A stretch of 64,000 nt of DNA from Pseudomonas capeferrum. Lineage in GTDB: Bacteria > Pseudomonadota > Gammaproteobacteria > Pseudomonadales > Pseudomonadaceae. The notes under the pieces are model-generated. The model was not told the DNA's origin. It did no database searches and was given only the letters and a program-made list of their open reading frames with translations. The DNA is taken from assembly GCF_013523055.1 (NCBI RefSeq), contig NZ_JAAMQM010000021.1, positions 1 through 64,000 on the forward strand. The letters are read 5' to 3'. Made by a program: the position numbers and the translations under genes. Below are positions 25,801 through 35,402 of this stretch, in pieces (positions within the stretch are counted from its first letter, which is position 1; each line of letters starts with the position of its first letter).

Positions 25801-27456
25801 ATGAAAGACATGACCAAGCATGGAAGGCATGTGTTTAGCCGCAGCGCCGTGGCACTGGCAGTGCTCGGCGGGATGAGTGGCGCGCACGCTGTTTCGTTCG
25901 ACCTGAGCAACCCTGACTACCGCCTGCGTTGGGACAATACCGTGCGCTACAACCTGGGCGTACGCATGGAAGATCAAGACAACCGGGTCATGCGGACCCC
26001 GACCTACGACGAATCCGACAGCAAGTTCGACAAAGGCGACATCGTTACAAATCGGATCGATGTGTTGAGCGAGGTGGACTTCTCCTACCTGAACGAGTGG
26101 GGCGCACGCCTCAGCGCCGCCGGCTGGTATGACCATGCCTACCGTGACACCAGTGTCCACAGCCAGGTGGGCGGCCAGACCAGTTACGAAAATGGCCATT
26201 ACAGCGATGAGGTCAAGCGCTATGTCAGGGGGCCATCGGGTGAAATCCTCGATGCGTTCGTCTGGAAGAACTTTCAGCTGGGCGACACCCCGATCAACGT
26301 GAAGATCGGTCGCCATACCAACTACTGGGGTGAGGGCCTGCTGTTCGGTGCCCACTCCGTTTCCTACTCCCAGGCGCCGAGCGACGGCGTAAAAGCCGCC
26401 ACCAGCCCGGGTATCGAGACAAAAGAAGTGTTTCTGCCCATTGGCCAAGTCTCTGCCAAGGCACAGGTCACCGATCATCTTTCCATCGCCGGCCAGTATT
26501 TCTATGAGTGGGACTACACTCGCATTCCTTACGGCGGGACCTACTTCGGCGGTGCAGACTTCATGTTCGAAGGGCCGGATCAGATGCCGGCCGGCGCCGG
26601 GGCATTCAAGCGCGCCTCCTCCAAGTATGGCCGCGACAGCAATGCCAACTGGGGCGTGATGGCCAAATACAACATGGAGGCGATCGAATCGACCTTCGGC
26701 TTCTACTATCGCCAATTCGATGACTATCAGCCTTGGCTCGCGCCGCAGGTCCAGGCCAATCTGGGTGAGTACCGCGTCGTTTACCCACGCGGAGTCAAGC
26801 TTGCCGGTATCAGCTTTGCACGGGTGTTCGATGCGGTGGCCGTGGGCACCGAGCTGTCGTACCGCAAGAACGGCGCATTGAACGCCACCGGCGTCAGCAC
26901 TCTGGATGACGAAGGGCCTCGCGGCGACACCATCCACTTCATCGCCAACGCCGTGTACGGCATGCCGCGCAACTTCATTGCCAACAACGCGACCCTGGTT
27001 ACCGAGTTTGCCTACAGCCACCTGGTCAAGGTCACCGAGCATGACGAACTGTTCAAGTACAAGGGCAACGATGCCTGTACTGACGTCCGCACACCCGGCG
27101 TCGCCGGTTCCGGCGGCGCGTCCGATGGCTGCTCGACGCGCGACTACTATGCGGTGGCGGTGAACTACACGCCGCAATACCTGAGCATCTTCCCGTCGTG
27201 GGACATGGACGTGCCTCTGACCATCAACTACGGCATCCACGGCAACGCTGCAACGGCCGGTGGCGGCAGTGAAGGCGCGATGTCCTGGTCGGCCGGCGTG
27301 AAGTTCACCTACCAGCAACAGTATGAATTCGGCCTGCGTTACGCCGATACCCGTGCCCAGCCCAAGAACCTGGCCAATGGCACCGTCGGTGGCAATGGCG
27401 GCGTCGGTAACACCGACCGTGGCTGGCTGGCATTCACATTCAAAACCTCCTTCTGA
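25801..27456 (+). CDS. DUF1302 outer-membrane protein
   Basis: This 551-aa protein has a signal peptide ('SAVALAVLGGMSGAHA') and a long beta-rich body starting 'FDLSNPDYRLRWDNTVRYNLGVR', the hallmark opening of DUF1302. It ends in 'WLAFTFKTSF' with a C-terminal phenylalanine, which points to an outer-membrane barrel. In Pseudomonas and relatives DUF1302 genes travel with DUF1329, a YCF48-like protein and an RND transporter, usually near genes for hydrophobic substrates such as steroids or terpenes. The same four lie here in order. I infer a channel for uptake or export of the diterpenoid or its products. Confidence 0.88.
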   Translation: MKDMTKHGRHVFSRSAVALAVLGGMSGAHAVSFDLSNPDYRLRWDNTVRYNLGVRMEDQDNRVMRTPTYDESDSKFDKGDIVTNRIDVLSEVDFSYLNEWGARLSAAGWYDHAYRDTSVHSQVGGQTSYENGHYSDEVKRYVRGPSGEILDAFVWKNFQLGDTPINVKIGRHTNYWGEGLLFGAHSVSYSQAPSDGVKAATSPGIETKEVFLPIGQVSAKAQVTDHLSIAGQYFYEWDYTRIPYGGTYFGGADFMFEGPDQMPAGAGAFKRASSKYGRDSNANWGVMAKYNMEAIESTFGFYYRQFDDYQPWLAPQVQANLGEYRVVYPRGVKLAGISFARVFDAVAVGTELSYRKNGALNATGVSTLDDEGPRGDTIHFIANAVYGMPRNFIANNATLVTEFAYSHLVKVTEHDELFKYKGNDACTDVRTPGVAGSGGASDGCSTRDYYAVAVNYTPQYLSIFPSWDMDVPLTINYGIHGNAATAGGGSEGAMSWSAGVKFTYQQQYEFGLRYADTRAQPKNLANGTVGGNGGVGNTDRGWLAFTFKTSF

Positions 27457-27486
27457 ACAAATCCAATAAAAACGGAGACTGCCCGA

Positions 27487-28851
27487 ATGAAAAGACAATT
27501 GTCCTTGTCCCTCGCGCTGTTCGGCATCGCTACCTGCAGCATGGCTGCGGTCAGCCCGGAAGAGGCAGCACAGCTAGGTAAGACCCTGACCTCCTTCGGC
27601 GCGATCAAGGCAGGTAACGCAGATGGCACCATCCCTGCCTATGACGGCGGGCTGCGTACTGCGCCGGCGGATTTCAAACCCGACAGCGGATTCTGGGCCG
27701 ACCCGTTCCGCAATGAGAAACCCTTGTTCCGCATCACCTCACAGAACATGGCCCAATACGCCGACAAACTCAGTGAAGGGCAGAAGGAAATCCTGAAGAA
27801 GTACCCGGAGTACTACTTCGATATCTATCCGAGCCATCGCACCACGGCGTATCCGAAGGAGGTGCTGGACGCCACGGTACGCAACGCTACCAGTTGCAAC
27901 ACCCTGAAGGACGGCCTGGCGGTGGACACTGCCTGCCGTGGCGGGCTGCCGTTCCCGATTCCGAAGACCGGCAACGAGGTCATCTGGAACCAGCAACTGC
28001 GTTACAAGATCGGCCCCGGGTACTCCACCACCAGCTCGTCCAACAGCTGGGTGATGGATGCCAATGGCCAGCGCACCAAGGCTGCCGAGCAAGCCACCTT
28101 CGAGGAGCAGCCCTACTATCAGCCGACGCAGGCCGACCGCGATCCGATGATGTATGCGCGGGTGTATTCGCTGAACAACTATCCGGCGCGCCGTTCGGGT
28201 GAAGTGACCGTGCTCAACGACTACCTGGACCCCGCGACCAAAGCCCGCCGGGCCTTCAGTTATTCGCCCGGCCAGCGCCGGGTGAAGCTGGCCCCAGAAT
28301 TCTCGTTCGACACGCCGGTTGCCAGCCAGGGCGGGGTGACGCTGTTCGACGAACTGCAAATGTTCTCGGGTAGCCAGGACCGCTTCGACTACAAGCTGGT
28401 GGGCCGCAAGGAGATGTTCATCCCCTACAACGCCTACAAGTTCTACTTCGATTGCAAACAGGACGAGCAATTCCTCAAGCACCACGCCAACCCGGCGTGC
28501 GAGCGTTGGGAACTGCACCGCGTATGGGTCGTGGAGGCCACGCTCAAGCCGGGCAAGCGCCACGTCTACAGCAAGCGCACCTATTACCTGGACGAGGATA
28601 CCTTCGGTATCGGCCTGTACGACGCTTGGGACCAGAGCGGTGCCTTGTATCGCGCGATCTTCCTGAGTGGTGTGCAGCTGTATGACAAGGATCTGCCGTA
28701 CAACGTGAAGAACGTCGTTTATGACTTCAACAAAGGCATGTGGGCGCTGCTCAACGACGGTTTGAAGGGAGGCTACAAGTTCTCCGAAACGCCACGCACC
28801 GAACGGGACATGAACCCCGAGGCCATCGTCGCGCGTGAGACCCAGCGTTAA
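27487..28851 (+). CDS. DUF1329 periplasmic/outer-membrane-associated protein
   Basis: This 454-aa protein has a signal peptide ('SLSLALFGIATCSMAA') and the DUF1329 opening 'VSPEEAAQLGKTLTSFGAIKAGNADG'. The fold of the family is thought to be LolB/LolA-like, suited to binding lipids in the periplasm. It follows the DUF1302 gene by 30 bp and is surely its partner. There is no lipobox cysteine in the standard place: the cysteine in 'ATCSMAA' lies just before the likely cleavage site and might be a weak lipobox. Confidence 0.88.
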   Translation: MKRQLSLSLALFGIATCSMAAVSPEEAAQLGKTLTSFGAIKAGNADGTIPAYDGGLRTAPADFKPDSGFWADPFRNEKPLFRITSQNMAQYADKLSEGQKEILKKYPEYYFDIYPSHRTTAYPKEVLDATVRNATSCNTLKDGLAVDTACRGGLPFPIPKTGNEVIWNQQLRYKIGPGYSTTSSSNSWVMDANGQRTKAAEQATFEEQPYYQPTQADRDPMMYARVYSLNNYPARRSGEVTVLNDYLDPATKARRAFSYSPGQRRVKLAPEFSFDTPVASQGGVTLFDELQMFSGSQDRFDYKLVGRKEMFIPYNAYKFYFDCKQDEQFLKHHANPACERWELHRVWVVEATLKPGKRHVYSKRTYYLDEDTFGIGLYDAWDQSGALYRAIFLSGVQLYDKDLPYNVKNVVYDFNKGMWALLNDGLKGGYKFSETPRTERDMNPEAIVARETQR

Positions 28852-28976
28852 GCCTGGCGTGCTGCTGTGACCTGCGCGCCCTGCAAAGCGACGCGCAGTT
28901 GAAAAGGTTGTTCCTGAGCCCGGCGGTGTGTGCTGTCGGGTAGCGGGACGACTCTGGCGTGGTAAGGATAAAAACA

Positions 28977-30098
28977 ATGATTAGCCAAGGCCTTGCAAGA
29001 CCCAAATCCTCGAGCACGCGCTTGTTGAGCGTGGCTCTGATCCCTCTTTGGCTGGCGATGACGGGGACAGGCCAGGCGGCCACGTCCACCAGCGACACGC
29101 TTGACCTGCCGGCGCAGACGCTCGGGCAGCCGCTGGCCGCACCGTTGATCAGCGTGGCCAGCGCCGGCAACGTGCTGGTCGGTGTCGGCCTGCACGGCTT
29201 GATTCAACGCTCCAGCGACAATGGCAGCAGTTGGGAGCAAGTTCCCAGCCCGGTATCCAGCGATTTCGTTCAAGTGCGCTTCAGCGACGCGCGCAATGGC
29301 TGGATTGTCGGCCATGATTCCGTGGTGCTGCACAGCAGCGACGGGGGCGCCACTTGGGCCGTGCAGATGGACGGGCGCAAGCTGCTGAGTCTGCTTGGCA
29401 GTGTCTACGGTAAACGCGCCGAGCAGGGTGACCCGCAGGCCAGCGATCTGGTGCAGGAGGTCAACCGTGCCGTGGGCACCTCCGCGACCCCCGATGTGCT
29501 GCCCGCGCCCCTATTGGACGTGTTGTTCGATGCCAGCGGCCGAGGCTTCGCCGTCGGTGCCTTCGGCATGATCCTGTACAGCGAGGATGCCGGCAGCACA
29601 TGGCAACCGTGGCTCGAGCGTGCCGACAACCCTCGCCGCATGCACCTGTACGGGCTGGCGGAGCGTAATGGCACGTTTTACATCAGCGGCGAACAGGGTG
29701 TGTTGCTGCGCCTTGAACCCGGGCAACAACGTTTTGAAAAAATCGATACGCCCTACACCGGCACGTATTTCGGCATCGGCGCCTTCGAGCACCTGCTGTT
29801 GGCCTACGGGCTGCGCGGCAATCTGTTCGCCAGTGTCGACGGCGGCCAGCAATGGCAGCGGCTTGAAACCGGCGTTGACGGCAGCCTGGTCAGCATCGTG
29901 GAACAAGGTCCGGCGCTGGTGGTGGTCAGCCAGGGCGGGCAACTGGTCAGTGTGGACCGCCACAGCCTGAAAGTTACCCCGCTGGCACAGACGCGTGTGG
30001 GCGAGGTGTATGCAGCAAGCGCCACAGAGCAGGCCGGGCGGCTGGTGGTGGCACGCTTTGCCGGTGCCAAGGTCATCGATATCGCCCGGGCTAACTGA
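28977..30098 (+). CDS. YCF48-like beta-propeller protein
   Basis: About 373 aa with a signal peptide and repeated motifs of the 'SSDNGSSWEQV', 'SSDGGATWAVQ', 'SEDAGSTWQPW' and 'SVDGGQQWQRL' type at roughly 50-90-residue spacing. These are the BNR/Asp-box repeats of a beta-propeller related to photosystem II assembly factor YCF48. It would be periplasmic. Its place between the DUF1329 and RND genes suggests that it helps assemble or couple that transport system. ATG at 28977 follows AAGGAT. Confidence 0.85.
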   Translation: MISQGLARPKSSSTRLLSVALIPLWLAMTGTGQAATSTSDTLDLPAQTLGQPLAAPLISVASAGNVLVGVGLHGLIQRSSDNGSSWEQVPSPVSSDFVQVRFSDARNGWIVGHDSVVLHSSDGGATWAVQMDGRKLLSLLGSVYGKRAEQGDPQASDLVQEVNRAVGTSATPDVLPAPLLDVLFDASGRGFAVGAFGMILYSEDAGSTWQPWLERADNPRRMHLYGLAERNGTFYISGEQGVLLRLEPGQQRFEKIDTPYTGTYFGIGAFEHLLLAYGLRGNLFASVDGGQQWQRLETGVDGSLVSIVEQGPALVVVSQGGQLVSVDRHSLKVTPLAQTRVGEVYAASATEQAGRLVVARFAGAKVIDIARAN

Positions 30099-30133
30099 CG
30101 CCGTCGGCACGATTCCCCAACGAGAAAGAAAAC

Positions 30134-32668
30134 ATGGTCGAGCAAAAATTCAACAGCGGGATGCCAGTGATTGCCCACCTGGAGGACTTCGACAAAAGCT
30201 CCGGGGGCTGGTTTGAACGGGTGATCTTCCGTAACCGCATGTTGGTCATCGTTGGCTGCCTGCTCGCCACCGTGGTGCTGGGTTTCTTTGCTGCACGGCT
30301 GCAGGTGAACGCCAGTTTTGAAAAAATGATTCCCAGTTCCAGCCCCTACATCAAGAACTACCTGGCCTACAAGAATCAGCTGCCGGGCCTGGGGAACAGC
30401 GTTCGCGTGGTGGTCGAGAACAAGACCGGCGACATCTACGATGCCGATTATCTGCAGGCTCTGCAGAAGGTCAACGACACGTTGTACCTGATTCCGGGCG
30501 TAGACCGCTCATGGATGAAGTCGTTGTGGATGCCCATCGTGCGCTGGAAGGAAGTCACGGAGGAGGGCATCGATGGCGGGGCGGTGATGCCATCAGACTA
30601 CGACGGCAGTGAACAATCCATCCAGGCCTTGCGCCGTAACATCATACGCGCCGGCATCATCGGCAACCTGGTGTCCAACGACAGCAAGTCGAGCATGCTC
30701 GTGGCTCCGCTGCTCGATACCAACCCGCAAACCGGCAAGCCGCTGGACTACGGCGAGTTCTCCAAGCAGCTCGAAGAGAAGATTCGCACGCTGGAGAGCG
30801 ACAAGATCGGCATCCACATCGTCGGCTTCAGCAAGCTGGTGGGCGACCTGATCGATGGTCTGTATTCGGTGATGCTGTTCTTTGGCGCCTCGGTGGTGAT
30901 CGCCGGCCTGTTCGTATACTTCTACACCCGTTGCCTGCGCAGCACGCTGCTGCTGGTGAGCGTGGCAGTGGCCGGCGTGGTCTGGCTGCTGGGGCTGATG
31001 CAACTGCTGGGTTACAACCTGGACCCCTACTCGATTCTGGTGCCGTTCCTGATCTTCGCCATTGGTATCTCCCATGGCACCCAGAAGATGAACGGCATTC
31101 TCCAGGACATCGGCCGTGGCACCCACAAGTACGTGGCGGCGCGCTACACGTTCCGCCGTCTGTTTCTCACCGGGCTCACCGCGCTGCTGACCAACATCGT
31201 CGGTTTTGCCGTGCTGGTCATCATCGACATCCCGGTGATCCGCGACCTGGCTCTGACCACCAGTATCGGCGTGGCGGTGCTGATCTTCACCAAGCTGCTG
31301 CTGATTCCGGTAGCGCTGTCGTACCTGGGTGTGAGCGCCAAAGCCGCGCGCATCGCGATTGCCAAGGACCAGGCCGGTGAAGCCGGCCGAGGTTTTCTCG
31401 GGCGTATCTGGCACGGCCTTGACCGTTTCACCGAGCGTCCGATGGCCACTGCGGTCATTGCCTTGTCGCTGCTGGTGACCCTGCTGGGCAGCGCGGTGAT
31501 GATGCACCTGAAGGTAGGCGACCTGGACCCCGGCGCACCCGAGTTGCGCCCGGACTCGCGCTACAACCGCGACAACGCCTTTATCACCCAGAATTACGGG
31601 CTGTCCAGTGACCAGTTCGTGGTCATCATGAAAACCGACGAAGACAGCTGCCGGCTTTACCCGGCACTGCAAAGCATGGACAAGCTGGCCTGGCGCCTGA
31701 ACCAGACCCCCGGTGTGCAAACCACTCAGTCACTGGCCGAAACCGTGCGCATGATCAGTTCGGGCATGGCCGAGGGCAGCCCGAAATGGCTCAGCATCAG
31801 CCGCGACCAGGCCATTACCAACTCGGCGGTGGACGCGGCAATGATCTCCGCGCCCGGTATCACCAACCAGCAGTGCTCGGTGACCCCGATGATCGCCTAC
31901 CTGGCGGATCACAAGGCAGACACCTTGAACCGGGTCTTGAAGGTCTCGGAAGCCTTCGCCAAGGAAAACAACACCGCAGCCGATGCTGAACACCCGGTGG
32001 AATTCCTGCTGGCGGCGGGCAATGCCGGCATCGAGGCCGCGACCAATATCGAGGTCGAGAAAGGCATCATCACCATGTACCTGGCGGTGTACGGCGCCAC
32101 GGCCCTGCTGTGCCTGCTGACGTTCCGCAGCTGGCGCGCGACGGTGGTGGCGCTCATCCCGCTGCTGATGACCACGATCATCTGCAAGGCGCTGATGGTG
32201 TGGCTGGGCATCGGTCTGAAGGTGGCGACGCTGCCGGTCATTGCGGTGGGCGTCGGGGTCGGCGTCGACTACGCGCTGTACCTGCTCAGCGTGCAACTGG
32301 CGGTGCAGGAGCGCGGTGCCAGCCTGGCTGTCGCCTATCGTCGCTCCCTGGATTTCACCGGCCGGGTCGTCGCGCTGGTCGGCCTGACCATGGCCGCCGG
32401 GGTGATCACCTGGGCCTGGTCGCCCATCAAGTTCCAGGCGGACATGGGCATCCTGCTGACCTTCATGTTCCTGTGGAACATGCTCGGGGCACTGATACTG
32501 ATCCCAGCCCTGTCGCACTACTTGCTCAACCCCAAGCGCAATTCCAAGGCCGAGGCCACCCTGGACCTTGACGATGCCCGCGTGCAGCAGCATCCCGACA
32601 AGCCTGTGATCGCCGCCAAACGACATGCATTGACCGAGCCCGCCGTGCACGGTGTGCCCGCTGACTGA
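30134..32668 (+). CDS. RND/MMPL-family inner-membrane transporter
   Basis: An 844-aa protein with two halves, each one helix, a large periplasmic domain and five further helices. Motifs such as 'FLIFAIGISHGTQKMNGI' and 'VGVGVGVDYALYLLSVQ' mark the MMPL/HpnN/SSD-like RND group. Relatives move lipids, hopanoids or sterols between inner and outer membrane. It closes the four-gene envelope set and, in the context of a hydrophobic tricyclic substrate, probably energises its transport with the proton gradient. Direction cannot be read from the sequence. Confidence 0.9.
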   Translation: MVEQKFNSGMPVIAHLEDFDKSSGGWFERVIFRNRMLVIVGCLLATVVLGFFAARLQVNASFEKMIPSSSPYIKNYLAYKNQLPGLGNSVRVVVENKTGDIYDADYLQALQKVNDTLYLIPGVDRSWMKSLWMPIVRWKEVTEEGIDGGAVMPSDYDGSEQSIQALRRNIIRAGIIGNLVSNDSKSSMLVAPLLDTNPQTGKPLDYGEFSKQLEEKIRTLESDKIGIHIVGFSKLVGDLIDGLYSVMLFFGASVVIAGLFVYFYTRCLRSTLLLVSVAVAGVVWLLGLMQLLGYNLDPYSILVPFLIFAIGISHGTQKMNGILQDIGRGTHKYVAARYTFRRLFLTGLTALLTNIVGFAVLVIIDIPVIRDLALTTSIGVAVLIFTKLLLIPVALSYLGVSAKAARIAIAKDQAGEAGRGFLGRIWHGLDRFTERPMATAVIALSLLVTLLGSAVMMHLKVGDLDPGAPELRPDSRYNRDNAFITQNYGLSSDQFVVIMKTDEDSCRLYPALQSMDKLAWRLNQTPGVQTTQSLAETVRMISSGMAEGSPKWLSISRDQAITNSAVDAAMISAPGITNQQCSVTPMIAYLADHKADTLNRVLKVSEAFAKENNTAADAEHPVEFLLAAGNAGIEAATNIEVEKGIITMYLAVYGATALLCLLTFRSWRATVVALIPLLMTTIICKALMVWLGIGLKVATLPVIAVGVGVGVDYALYLLSVQLAVQERGASLAVAYRRSLDFTGRVVALVGLTMAAGVITWAWSPIKFQADMGILLTFMFLWNMLGALILIPALSHYLLNPKRNSKAEATLDLDDARVQQHPDKPVIAAKRHALTEPAVHGVPAD

Positions 32669-32712
32669 AAAGGCCGGATACAGGCCTTGCCAACCCTTTC
32701 GAGGAGAGAGAA

Positions 32713-33684
32713 ATGTTCGAATTATTGATGAGTGCCGACATGATGGTTCCGGACCCGGACGGCATGACGGAAATGCTGGTCGACAAGCTCGGTGTCTACA
32801 AGCACGAACGCTGGCGTCAGGCGTTCGACAATCACCCCTACATCGCGCATTTTCTGCGCGTGCACAAGTCCTTGGCGGTGTCGCCCACGCGCATCGAGCC
32901 GCAGTGGCATCTGGATCGCCCCAACCCGGGTGACCCGCTGTTTCATGATTTCCTTGAGAGCCTGAAGGACTTCCAGGGCCATCACCGTCCCATGCTTACC
33001 CACTCCATCGTGCTGGCCCTGCACGGCGACAAGTTCGATGCGCTGGTGGACAAGCTGATGCGCCGCCGCCTGCCGTTCCGTATGGCGCAACGCACCCCGG
33101 AAATGCCATTCGATCGCTTGTGGCTCGGTGCGACGCCCGAGAAACCCTATTACCAGCCGTCCGTGGACGGTGGCCTGTGCATCGAGATCATGCCGACCGA
33201 ACCGTTGCAGATGCCAGCGGAAACCTACCAGTTGCCGCCGGTGCAGCCGCGCGACCTTAAACCGGGCGACATGGTGCGCGTCACCGCCCGTGGGTTCCTG
33301 GTGCGTGACCTGGATGAGACCCTGCGCAAGGTCTCCACCAACCTTGACTGGGAACCGAGCGGGCCCGTGGAGCATATTCGTGGCGAAGGCTACCGCCGCG
33401 CGCGCATGGGTTTCAACGTACCCAACAGCGCCACCCTCGATGTGCTGGAGGCCACCTATTGGAATACCGATGCCGGCCATTACCTCAACAACTGGGGCCC
33501 AGGCCCTTATTACATCCGCATCGGCGTCAACGACCTGGCCGCCAAGGCCGAGGACTTGCGCGCCCGTGGCACCCGCTTCCAGTGGATCGAATCTTCTGAG
33601 GCAGTGGGCGGCCGGGCCCTGATCAAGGTCGACCCGCAGGAGCTCAACGGCCAGGTGTTCGAGTTCGAGGAGTGCCCTGCATGA
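32713..33684 (+). CDS. Two-domain VOC (glyoxalase/extradiol dioxygenase fold)-like protein, function unknown
   Basis: A 323-aa protein with two apparent VOC modules (about 1-165 and 190-320). The second half reads 'ARGFLVRDLDETLRKVS', then 'YYIRIGVNDLAAKAEDLRARG' and 'VFEFEEC', the typical strand-helix pattern. I cannot place a full 2-His-1-Glu metal set: several expected histidines are replaced, so it may not be an oxygenase. Its stop codon overlaps the start of an enoyl-CoA hydratase gene, so an isomerase or hydrolase step on an acyl-CoA is plausible. I have not met a named relative. Confidence 0.6.
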   Translation: MFELLMSADMMVPDPDGMTEMLVDKLGVYKHERWRQAFDNHPYIAHFLRVHKSLAVSPTRIEPQWHLDRPNPGDPLFHDFLESLKDFQGHHRPMLTHSIVLALHGDKFDALVDKLMRRRLPFRMAQRTPEMPFDRLWLGATPEKPYYQPSVDGGLCIEIMPTEPLQMPAETYQLPPVQPRDLKPGDMVRVTARGFLVRDLDETLRKVSTNLDWEPSGPVEHIRGEGYRRARMGFNVPNSATLDVLEATYWNTDAGHYLNNWGPGPYYIRIGVNDLAAKAEDLRARGTRFQWIESSEAVGGRALIKVDPQELNGQVFEFEECPA

Positions 33685-34490
33685 GCACAGCGCAGAGCGA
33701 GCAGGTGATCAACGAGGCGGTACGTCTTGAGCGTGATGCCAGGGTCGGCTGGGTGGTGCTGACTCGACCGAACCAGATCAATGCCATCAATGATGCTGTT
33801 CGCCTGGGCGTGCCGCAGGCGCTGGCACAGTTGCAGCAAGATCCCGACATTCGCGTGATCGTAATCCGTGGTGAAGGCGAGCGGGGCTTTTGCGCCGGCG
33901 CCGATATCAAGGAGCGCCGTGGCCCCGAATCCAGCCTGCAGGTGCGCCAGCGCATGGAAAAGGTGCGCTGGATCGAAGCACTGGATGGCATTGCCAAACC
34001 GGTGATCGCGGCCATTCACGGCTATTGCATGGGCGGCGGGCTGGAGCTGGCACTCGCCTGCGACATTCGCTTTGCCGCGCCCAACGCGGTCTTCGCGCTG
34101 CCGGAGACGGGCCTTGGACTGATTCCCGGTGGCGGAGGCACGCAACGGCTGTCTCGCGTGGTCGCGCCGGGCCAGGCGCTGGACATGCTGCTCTCCGGTG
34201 ACCGGATGGATGCCGCGCAGGCGCACCGTATCGGGTTGGTCAGCCGATTGGCCAGCGACAACCTCAGCCTGCTGGAGGAGGTGGGGGCCTTTGCCCGGCG
34301 CATCGCCAGCAAGCCGCCCACCGCGTCGGCTTTCGTCAAGCAGGCAGCTCGCGCAGCGCTGGAACTGGACCTCAAGAGTGGCCTGAACCTGGAGCTCGAC
34401 CTGTTCGCGTTGCTGGCGCCTACCCATGACGCCCGCGAGGCTGCCCAAGCCTTCAGCGAGCGGCGTGAGCCGCGTTTCACGGGCGAGTGA
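33681..34490 (+). CDS. Enoyl-CoA hydratase/isomerase (crotonase family)
   Basis: A crotonase-fold enzyme of about 269 aa. 'CAGADIKERRG' and 'GYCMGGGLELALACDIRFAA' form the oxyanion-hole region, and 'PETGLGLIPGGGGTQRL' carries the catalytic glutamate of hydratases. ATG at 33681 overlaps the previous stop by 4 bp. It would hydrate an enoyl-CoA or isomerise a ring-derived CoA ester during the beta-oxidation-like part of the pathway. Confidence 0.9.
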   Translation: MSTAQSEQVINEAVRLERDARVGWVVLTRPNQINAINDAVRLGVPQALAQLQQDPDIRVIVIRGEGERGFCAGADIKERRGPESSLQVRQRMEKVRWIEALDGIAKPVIAAIHGYCMGGGLELALACDIRFAAPNAVFALPETGLGLIPGGGGTQRLSRVVAPGQALDMLLSGDRMDAAQAHRIGLVSRLASDNLSLLEEVGAFARRIASKPPTASAFVKQAARAALELDLKSGLNLELDLFALLAPTHDAREAAQAFSERREPRFTGE

Positions 34491-34522
34491 AGGACACTCT
34501 CACCACAACAAGGATAATCAAC

Positions 34523-35344
34523 ATGAGTACAGGCAAGCTGGCAGGGCGGGTGGCCATTATCACAGGCGCCGGTGGCGGGTTGGGGGCAGAGTGCGCCCGC
34601 GTGCTGGCCTCTCACGGCGCGAGCATCGCAGTGGTCGATATCAACCTCGAAGGGGCCACGGCGGTTGCCGAATCATTGCTCGGCGACGGGCATCAGGCGC
34701 TGGCGATTCGCACGGACGTCTCTTCGGAGGACGAGGTCCAGGCGATGGTTGCCCAGGTGAGGCAACGGTTTGGCCGTATCGACGTCTTGCACAACAACGC
34801 GGCGATCCTGAATGCCGAGCAGCGCCAGCTGGACCGCGACTTCGTCAACCTTGACATGACGGCCTGGGACCGCGCCATCGCCGTCAACCTGCGCGGGGCG
34901 GTGCTGTGCACCAAGCATGTGATTCCGGCCATGCTGGAACACGGCAAGGGCTCGATCATTTTCGCGACCTCCGGGCTGGGCATGCAGGGCGACATGTCCC
35001 TGACGGGGTACGCCACCTCCAAGGCGGGCCTGATGATGCTGCCCCGCATGGTGGCGTCGCAGTACGGCAAGCAGGGTATTCGCGGCAATGCCGTGCAGAT
35101 CGGTCTGGCGCCCTCCGAGCACGCCATGCCGCCGGCGTTGCTGGACATTCTGCGCGACAACCACTGCACCGCCGAATTGGGCACCCCACGCCAGATTGCC
35201 GATGTCGTGGCATTCCTGGCCAGCGATGAATCATCCTTCGTCACCGGCAGCACACTGGTCGCCGATGGCGGGTTCAGTACCCACACCCCTTCATTGGTGG
35301 CCATGCGCTCGCTGTTTGCGCAGATGGGCCGCACTGGCATGTGA
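34523..35344 (+). CDS. Short-chain dehydrogenase/reductase (SDR)
   Basis: A 273-aa classical SDR with TGAGGGLG near residue 15, 'NNAAIL' near residue 93, 'IIFATSGLGMQG' carrying the serine, and the catalytic YATSK near residue 166. AAGGATAATCAAC precedes ATG 34523; codons upstream in the same frame lack a ribosome-binding site. It follows the hydratase in the same operon, consistent with a hydroxyacyl-CoA dehydrogenase role, though a ring alcohol is equally possible. Confidence 0.87.
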   Translation: MSTGKLAGRVAIITGAGGGLGAECARVLASHGASIAVVDINLEGATAVAESLLGDGHQALAIRTDVSSEDEVQAMVAQVRQRFGRIDVLHNNAAILNAEQRQLDRDFVNLDMTAWDRAIAVNLRGAVLCTKHVIPAMLEHGKGSIIFATSGLGMQGDMSLTGYATSKAGLMMLPRMVASQYGKQGIRGNAVQIGLAPSEHAMPPALLDILRDNHCTAELGTPRQIADVVAFLASDESSFVTGSTLVADGGFSTHTPSLVAMRSLFAQMGRTGM

Positions 35345-35402
35345 CCTGGGCTGCGACGCGTGCCTGCGTCGCCCCGGCTGACCTTCGACATGGAAGCATG
35401 TG

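Noticed and set aside
25753..27498. 581-codon open frame on the minus strand
   Set aside because: It is fully antisense to the DUF1302 gene, has no family match, and its start and end follow the codon pattern of the real gene.
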